Shown: positions 41,685-46,715 of the stretch, one piece after another | How the letters are laid out: each line of letters starts with the position of its first letter | How positions within the stretch are numbered: the first letter of the stretch is position 1 | Source of the DNA: a bacterium | Lineage (GTDB): Bacteria; Vulcanimicrobiota; Vulcanimicrobiia; Vulcanimicrobiales; Vulcanimicrobiaceae | Length of the DNA stretch: 46,715 nt | Direction of reading: 5' to 3' | Assembly (NCBI GenBank): GCA_021794175.1 | Contig: JAJYRI010000010.1 | Location: 1 to 46,715, forward strand | Notes under the pieces: model-generated | Told to the model about the DNA's origin: nothing | Databases searched by the model: none | Seen by the model: only the letters and a program-made list of their open reading frames with translations | Position numbers and translations under genes: made by a program

Positions 41685-44600
41685 CGCGGTTGCAGGCTCG
41701 CAAGACTCTCGCGCAAGCCCGCAAGCGCGGCATCGAGTTGCTCGTCCGAACTGCGCGTCAAGCGGTCGAGAAACTCGGCGGGCTCGAGCGGGAGCAGCGC
41801 GCCCAAGGTCGCGCAGAGGGCGCTCCGATAGCGCGCCTCCGGCACGCGCTCGTCGGGAAGCAGATGTGCGAGCGCAAACCACGGCAGCGCGCTTGCCGGA
41901 AGTGCCTGCGGCAGTCGCTCGAGGAGCGCGCGCAACTCATCGCCGTTCGCATGCCCGCGCAACGCGGCAACATTTCCGGCCGGCAGCGGCGGATCGCCGA
42001 CGGCTTGCGCGGTATCGGCGAGTGCCGCTTCGATCGCTTGCCGCAACGCCGGCGTTTCGAGTTCGCGTTCGACCATCGTGTAATGCGCGATGCGCAGTTT
42101 GATAAAGAGCCGATCGAACGAATCGTGCAGCATGCCGCGCAAACGATCGAGTGCGGGAAGCGGCGCGGAGCCGATTGCATCGGGAAGCAACGCACGCAAC
42201 GCGAACAGGTGCCCGATAATGCGGCCCGGACGAATCTCGCCGAGTTGCCTTTCGATTTGCAGCAGACGTTCGGGGCTCAGCAGCAGCAACGTGCCGATCT
42301 GCGCACCGGCATCCGAAGAAACGCCGTTCGTTGCTCCGTTCGCAACGGCCGAGATCGGCGGCTGGGGCGGCGACTCTACCGAGCGCGCCCGTTCCGGCTC
42401 TCGCTGCACCTCCGTCGGGTTCCCGACGACGCCGTCGAGCCCGAAAGGCAGCCCGGCAATCGAACCGGCGAGCAGCGGGGTCGAGCGAACGTGCAGTTCG
42501 TCGGAGAGCGCTTCATTGCTACGCTCGCCGTCGTAGGAGATGCGCGCGCGGCGCAGGATGCGATCTCCGAGCTGTAACTGGTTATGTGCGATATCGCGCC
42601 AAGCGATCGCCGCTTCCACCCCGGGGTCGACGGAAGTGAAGACGATACCGCGTTCGGCAGCGAACGGCGGCTTCGCGCCGACATCGCGCACCGATACGCC
42701 GTTGACGGTGGTGGAGTTCGGGACGTAGATCAGCGTCGACGGTTGCTCGATCGCTACTTCGACGCGCCGCGCGGTCCCATCGCCGACGTTGCGTAACCGG
42801 AGCACCCAATCGATGCTCTCGCCGGCACCGATGCTCTCCGCCGGCGCGCTTTTTAAAACGGCGCCGGCGAAATCGGGCTCCGCAGTGGTTTCGATGACGA
42901 ACCGCTCGAGTTGAACCGGGAGCGTTTCGTCGGCCGTCACAACCGCTTCGAGCGCAAGCGGAAATTCGCGCGCGAGGTTGCGCAATAAACGGATGCCGAC
43001 GAGCACTTCGGCACTCGCGCCGGCGGCGATATCACCGAGATCGAGCGCCGAGTTCGACCGCGTTGCCCCATCGACGCTCTCGATGCGCGCCTCCGGCGCG
43101 AGAAAGAGCCGAACGCGAACGTTTCTCGCCATATCGGTGCCGACATTTTTTAGCGAGAGCGCAACCTCGGTGACGCGATTCGGACGGAGCGGTTCGCTCT
43201 CACGTCGAGCGAGGTGCGAGCTCTCCGGCGTAAAGAGCGCGTGCGAATCGGTCGCCCACCGAAGCTCGCCGAGTGATTGCTCGCCGAGTTCTTGCGTTGT
43301 CAGCGCGGCGCGCAGCAAGAGATTCGTGCGATCGGGCAGCGGGCTGCGGACGCGTCCTTGCAGGCGAAAAAGTCGCTCGGCAAATGCTTCGAGCGTGCCG
43401 AGTTCGATGCGCCCGTCGAGCGAAACGCGTTGCGTTCCCTGCTCGAAGATCTCGAGATCTTCCAACTCGCTCTCATGGGCGAAGGTCAACGCAACGTCGT
43501 GAGCGGCCGCTGCGCCGCCGTTGACGACCGAGAGCTCCGCTTCGATGCGATCGCCGGGATGCACGGAGCCGAGACCGATGCGCTTGAGGCGATTGCGACG
43601 GGGAACGAAGTGCGGTTGCGCCGCGATCGTAAAGCGCCGTTCGAAGTAACGTTCGCCGATCGCCGCCGAGGGCGACCACGAGACGCGCGCTCCGAGGCTG
43701 AGTTCTCGCCCATTGAGTTGCGGTGAGGCGAGAACGAAATCGACCGCGACTTCGGTCGACTCGCCGGCATCGAGTGCGCCGATCTCCATGCGTAGCTGCT
43801 CGCGTTTGCGTTCGCGCACCGGCATTCCGTCGATATGCATGCTCCCGCGAACGATCGTCAGCCCGGAATCGGCAGTGAGCGCGACCTCGACGCGTTCGGC
43901 GCGCGCGCTCCCATCGTTGCGCAGGGAGAGGATGACGTGCAGCCGTTGACCGGGGCGAATCTCCCCCGACGTGGGTTCGACCCGCAATGCGTTGCGCTCG
44001 CCGGAGAAATCGGGTGCCGACGCGAGCACGAGGACGCTCTCGGGAAGATCGAAGACCGAGATCTCCTGCGATGCGACACGCGTTCGAAAACGTATCGTCG
44101 TACCGTCGGGAAGCGGAGACTCGATGCGAACGCGATACTGGAGGATCGCCGTCGCACCGGCGGCGAGCGATCGAGCGACGATCGGTGCGTAAAAACGATC
44201 GAAGCTGCGGCCGCGCTCGCCTTCGAGCTCGCGTCCGTCGATGCGAACCGAGCCCGGTACATACTGCGCGTTCTCGGGAATAGGCGCGAGCACGACGACG
44301 TCGTGTGCGCTCGAGGCACCGGCGTTGTGGACGCGCACCGTCACGAGCGCCTCCCCGCCGGGGATGGCGGCGACGCGTGCTTCGACGCTCGCGAGCGTGC
44401 CCGCGTTGTGGAGGTTCGGTTTGCTGCGCGCGATCAGCCGCACGACGTTCGATCCGACCGGCTCGAGTTCGAGGCTAGCGACCGCTGCCTGGATCTCCAC
44501 CGTGCTGCCGTTTTCGATCGCCCCCGCAACGCTGTAGCAGAGCTCGATCCTGCGGCGCTGCCCCGGAGCGATATCGCCGATCGGGGCGCCGGCATGGGCG

Positions 44601-44860
44601 AGCAGAGGCGAACTCCCCTGTTCGTCGTCGAGAAGCACGCCGTCGAGCGTCCCCGAGCCGACGAGATAGAGCAGCCCCTCGGGGAGGTTCAGACGCACGC
44701 GCACCCCGGTCGCCGGAGCGCCGCCGTGGTTGGTAAAAGTGAAGGCCGCGCGCACCGTCATCCCAGGTTCCAACTCGCGTTCGGGCGAAACGTCGAGCGT
44801 TCGAAGCCCCTCGGGTAACGTCGGCGATCCCGGAGCGAAGATTTCCGCGAGGGTGCGCAT
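41681..44860 (-). CDS. Large protein of about six Ig-like (DUF11/CARDB-type) repeats with a novel C-terminal domain
   Basis: 1059 aa from the ATG at 44860. Six units of about 120-140 residues share N-x-G...A-x-x-V-x-V in the middle and a late strand such as SPLPDGTTIRFRT: examples are VRAAFTFTNHGGAPATGVRV, VTVRVHNAGASSAHDVVV, HVILSLRNDGSARAERVEV, VALSLKNVGTDMARNVRV and WVLRLRNVGDGTARRVEV. This is the beta-sandwich pattern of DUF11/CARDB repeats, usually found outside the cell. No signal peptide is present even if the start is moved upstream (to 45067). After a linker, residues 855-1059 form a helical domain shared with the next gene's product. Divergent from the aminotransferase gene, 43 bp away. 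Function unknown; a binding or scaffold role is inferred. Confidence 0.7.
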   Translation of the reverse strand: MRTLAEIFAPGSPTLPEGLRTLDVSPERELEPGMTVRAAFTFTNHGGAPATGVRVRLNLPEGLLYLVGSGTLDGVLLDDEQGSSPLLAHAGAPIGDIAPGQRRRIELCYSVAGAIENGSTVEIQAAVASLELEPVGSNVVRLIARSKPNLHNAGTLASVEARVAAIPGGEALVTVRVHNAGASSAHDVVVLAPIPENAQYVPGSVRIDGRELEGERGRSFDRFYAPIVARSLAAGATAILQYRVRIESPLPDGTTIRFRTRVASQEISVFDLPESVLVLASAPDFSGERNALRVEPTSGEIRPGQRLHVILSLRNDGSARAERVEVALTADSGLTIVRGSMHIDGMPVRERKREQLRMEIGALDAGESTEVAVDFVLASPQLNGRELSLGARVSWSPSAAIGERYFERRFTIAAQPHFVPRRNRLKRIGLGSVHPGDRIEAELSVVNGGAAAAHDVALTFAHESELEDLEIFEQGTQRVSLDGRIELGTLEAFAERLFRLQGRVRSPLPDRTNLLLRAALTTQELGEQSLGELRWATDSHALFTPESSHLARRESEPLRPNRVTEVALSLKNVGTDMARNVRVRLFLAPEARIESVDGATRSNSALDLGDIAAGASAEVLVGIRLLRNLAREFPLALEAVVTADETLPVQLERFVIETTAEPDFAGAVLKSAPAESIGAGESIDWVLRLRNVGDGTARRVEVAIEQPSTLIYVPNSTTVNGVSVRDVGAKPPFAAERGIVFTSVDPGVEAAIAWRDIAHNQLQLGDRILRRARISYDGERSNEALSDELHVRSTPLLAGSIAGLPFGLDGVVGNPTEVQREPERARSVESPPQPPISAVANGATNGVSSDAGAQIGTLLLLSPERLLQIERQLGEIRPGRIIGHLFALRALLPDAIGSAPLPALDRLRGMLHDSFDRLFIKLRIAHYTMVERELETPALRQAIEAALADTAQAVGDPPLPAGNVAALRGHANGDELRALLERLPQALPASALPWFALAHLLPDERVPEARYRSALCATLGALLPLEPAEFLDRLTRSSDEQLDAALAGLRESLASLQPR

Positions 44861-44903
44861 GACGCCGCGTAGCTTCGCCGTGCAGAAAGGATCTCCGTTT
44901 ACG

Positions 44904-46100
44904 ATGATTGCCTCAAAAGAACAGCGTACCGCCAAAGCGCTCGGCCGCCTCGGCGCCGAAAATGCATTCCAGGTCCTCGCGCGAGCGCGCGAAATCGAAG
45001 CGACCGGAAAACGCGTCGTCCACATGGAGATCGGCGAACCCGACTTCGACACGCCCGAACATATCAAACGCGCGGCCGCCGAAGCGATGAACGCCGGCTA
45101 CACGCATTATTCGCCCTCGGCGGGCGTCATGGAATTGCGCGATTGTATCGCCGATTTCGTTTCGCGCTTCCGCGGCCTCACGCCGGCCTATACGCCGGCG
45201 AACGTCACCATCGGCCCGGGGCTCAAACCGATCGTTTGGAATCTGCTTTCGGCGCTGCTCGATCCCGGTGACGAGTTCATGTATTTCGACCCGGCGTACC
45301 CGGCGTATGCCTCGGCCGCGAGTTACCTCGAAGCGAAGGTCGTTGCGATTCCGCTTCAGGAATCACGCAACTGGCGGATGGACCTCGACGAACTCGAACG
45401 GCGCGCGAGCGATAACACGAAAGTGCTGCTGATCAATTCGCCGCATAACCCGACCGGCGGCGTGTTGACGCGCGGCGACCTGGAGCGCATCGCCGAGATT
45501 GCGATTCGCCACGACATTCTCGTCATCGCCGACGAGATCTATTCGCGCAACTTCTACCTCGACACGCCCTATCTCTCGATCGCGACGCTTCCGGGAATGC
45601 GCGAGCGCACCGTCATCCTCGACGGCTTCTCGAAAGCCTACGCGATGACGGGTTGGCGGCTCGGATACGCCGTCGGCCCCGAGAAGATCATCAATGCGAC
45701 GACGCTCTTTAATAACAATACCTTCAGCTGCGTGACGACGTTCGTGCAGATGGCGGGAATCGCGGCGCTCACCGGCCCCGAAGAGCCCGTGCGCGAGATG
45801 AACGAGATGTTCCGCAGACGGCGCGATAAGATCGTCGCGGGGCTCAACGAAATTCCCGGTTTCTCGTGCAAGATGCCCGAAGGCGCCTTCTACGCGTTTG
45901 CCAACGTGCAGCAGATCACGCACGACGACCGGAAACTCGCCGCGTACTTACTCGAGAACGCGGGCGTCGCGTTGACCGGCGGTGCTGCATTCGGAAAAGC
46001 CGGCGAAGGCTATCTCCGCTTCAGCTACGCGGCGTCGCTGGAAGATATCGATTACGCCCTCGCACAGATCAAGGCGGCGCTCCCGAGCTTCAAGGCGTAG
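44904..46100 (+). CDS. Class I/II aminotransferase (aspartate aminotransferase type)
   Basis: About 398 aa, PLP fold type I. HMEIGEPDFDTPEHIKRAA, then INSPHNPTGGVLTRGDL, VIADEIYSRNFY and the Schiff-base lysine K244 in DGFSKAYAMTGWRLGYAVG; the C-terminal substrate arginine is in GEGYLRFSYA. It should move an amino group between an amino acid and a 2-oxo acid; aspartate is the default donor for this subgroup but alanine or aromatic donors are possible. The ATG at 44904 has AAAGGA 12 nt upstream. The longer frame to 44730 lies over the divergent gene. Confidence 0.9.
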   Translation: MIASKEQRTAKALGRLGAENAFQVLARAREIEATGKRVVHMEIGEPDFDTPEHIKRAAAEAMNAGYTHYSPSAGVMELRDCIADFVSRFRGLTPAYTPANVTIGPGLKPIVWNLLSALLDPGDEFMYFDPAYPAYASAASYLEAKVVAIPLQESRNWRMDLDELERRASDNTKVLLINSPHNPTGGVLTRGDLERIAEIAIRHDILVIADEIYSRNFYLDTPYLSIATLPGMRERTVILDGFSKAYAMTGWRLGYAVGPEKIINATTLFNNNTFSCVTTFVQMAGIAALTGPEEPVREMNEMFRRRRDKIVAGLNEIPGFSCKMPEGAFYAFANVQQITHDDRKLAAYLLENAGVALTGGAAFGKAGEGYLRFSYAASLEDIDYALAQIKAALPSFKA

Positions 46101-46107
46101 GCATCGA

Positions 46108-46419
46108 GTGCTCGACGCCGTCAATCCGGTCGAAATCGCGCTCTCCTTCATCTTCGTGAGTCTCGCGATGCGGACGACCTCTTCTCAGAGGATACTCCGC
46201 CTCGCGATGCTCTGGCTCTTCCTTGTCGTCATCGCTCACGGCATACTCGTCGTCGAGCGTGCTTTACCGAGTGGATGGATGTGGAAGTTCGCCGAGGTTG
46301 CTCCGGCGATTCTCCTCTGGGCGATCTCGATGCTGCGTCGTGAACCGCAGCGCTTCGGCGCCTATCCGTGGGCTCGCGCTAGTAATTCTCGCGATAGTAA
46401 CGCTGGTGCAAACCCGTGA
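46108..46419 (+). CDS. Small membrane protein (tandem paralogue 1)
   Basis: 103 aa from a GTG 8 bp after the aminotransferase stop. Three hydrophobic segments: VEIALSFIFVSLAM, LAMLWLFLVVIAHGILVV and FAEVAPAILLWAISML. The tail after RREPQRFGAYPW is hydrophilic and differs from the paralogue next door; a second reading frame here encodes a hydrophobic stretch (LALVILAIVTLVQT), so a recent frameshift may have replaced a fourth segment. No family recognised. Overlaps the next gene by 4 bp. Confidence 0.55.
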   Translation: MLDAVNPVEIALSFIFVSLAMRTTSSQRILRLAMLWLFLVVIAHGILVVERALPSGWMWKFAEVAPAILLWAISMLRREPQRFGAYPWARASNSRDSNAGANP

Positions 46420-46706
46420 TCTTTATTCAGGCGCTCATATCGATCGCGTGGATCGCGCTGGCAATGCGTACCGAAAGGAGCGCGCCGTTCTTGCGAGCGT
46501 CATGGATCCTCTTTGCCCTCGCACTCGGCGATCTCGCCCTTGCGAGACTCTCCGCGTTCCGGGTACCCGGCATTCTGCGAACCGGGGATTTCATCGCCAC
46601 GATCCTGTTTATTGCGCTCGCAATCGTCGCCTATGTATACTCCCGCGTTCGCGGCGAACCGCAGAAAGGGCGTCGCTGGCTCTGGGATCGCTCGTACGCC
46701 GAATAA
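46416..46706 (+). CDS. Small membrane protein (tandem paralogue 2)
   Basis: 96 aa from a GTG (GTGA overlap with the previous stop). Three hydrophobic segments; ALAMRTERSAPFLRASWILF and RVRGEPQKGRRW align with SLAMRTTSSQRILRLAMLWL and LRREPQRFG of the preceding protein, showing an old tandem duplication. The function is unknown; both could form a small membrane complex. The gene is complete, ending 9 bp before the window edge. Confidence 0.55.
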   Translation: MIFIQALISIAWIALAMRTERSAPFLRASWILFALALGDLALARLSAFRVPGILRTGDFIATILFIALAIVAYVYSRVRGEPQKGRRWLWDRSYAE

Positions 46707-46715
46707 CGGAACCTA

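Noticed and set aside
44730-44903. Longer N terminus for the aminotransferase
   Set aside because: The extra residues lie over the divergent Ig-repeat gene and do not resemble aminotransferases.
1-46715. CRISPR arrays, rRNA or tRNA genes
   Set aside because: No regularly spaced repeats, rRNA cores or tRNA T-loop sequences were recognised on either strand by eye; a covariance-model scan would be needed to be certain.

Overview
The window is GC-rich and densely coded, with stop/start overlaps of 4 bp being the norm. It comes from a Gram-negative-type (diderm) bacterium: it carries ADP-heptose/LPS-core sugar genes, an LpxB-like glycosyltransferase, an outer-membrane barrel protein and rod-shape genes (mreC-mreD-mrdA). 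Ribosomal protein L27 nevertheless has the N-terminal extension typical of Firmicutes. This mixture, together with the gene style, would fit a deep-branching diderm lineage such as Eremiobacterota/WPS-2. That assignment is an inference from general knowledge, not something the sequence proves.

Layout. 1-271: 5' part of a photolyase gene on the minus strand, whose ATG overlaps the ATG of the next gene. 270-5317 (+): one overlapping operon with an enolase-superfamily racemase/epimerase, a DUF1611 protein (together resembling the DgcA/DgcN D-glutamate pair), a peptide-binding lipoprotein, a C39-type cysteine peptidase and tRNA methyltransferase TrmL. The first four suggest use of D-amino-acid or murein peptides. 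5323-7918: MFS exporter (-), uracil-DNA glycosylase (+) and PaiB-like protein (+). 7893-20156 (-): a long operon hisS-accB-gmhA-rfaE1-rfaE2-(LpxB-like)-GT2-GT9-GT2-GT9-GT2-aspS plus two small exported proteins. It makes ADP-heptose precursors and several glycosyltransferases for the outer-membrane glycolipid, bracketed by two tRNA synthetases. 20215-21623: VOC protein (-) and HNH nuclease (+). 21721-28842 (-): fabF-rnc-smc-purH. 28945-31018: a secreted CuA-type cupredoxin, translationally coupled to a Cyc2-like fused monoheme cytochrome/outer-membrane barrel, then a strong terminator and a convergent second CuA-type cupredoxin. 31159-37175 (+): rpmA (near-consensus promoter, apparently leaderless), then obgE-nadD-maf-mreC-mreD-mrdA.

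37201-40505 is an accessory island. It holds a decayed IS1595-like transposase, a complete but mutated IS3-family element (1256 bp with 23-bp inverted repeats), a small RHH-like protein, a candidate small RNA with promoter and terminator, and a DUF3800 gene. 40506-44860 (-) is an unusual coupled gene pair: a large protein of about six Ig-like repeats, followed by a membrane-anchored protein carrying the same unrecognised C-terminal domain. 44904-46706 (+): a class I aminotransferase and two tandem small membrane proteins that look like paralogues.

The two systems I find most worth following up are the cupredoxin/Cyc2-like electron-transfer locus and the Ig-repeat/membrane-anchor pair with its shared domain. 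No tRNA, rRNA or CRISPR array was recognised.
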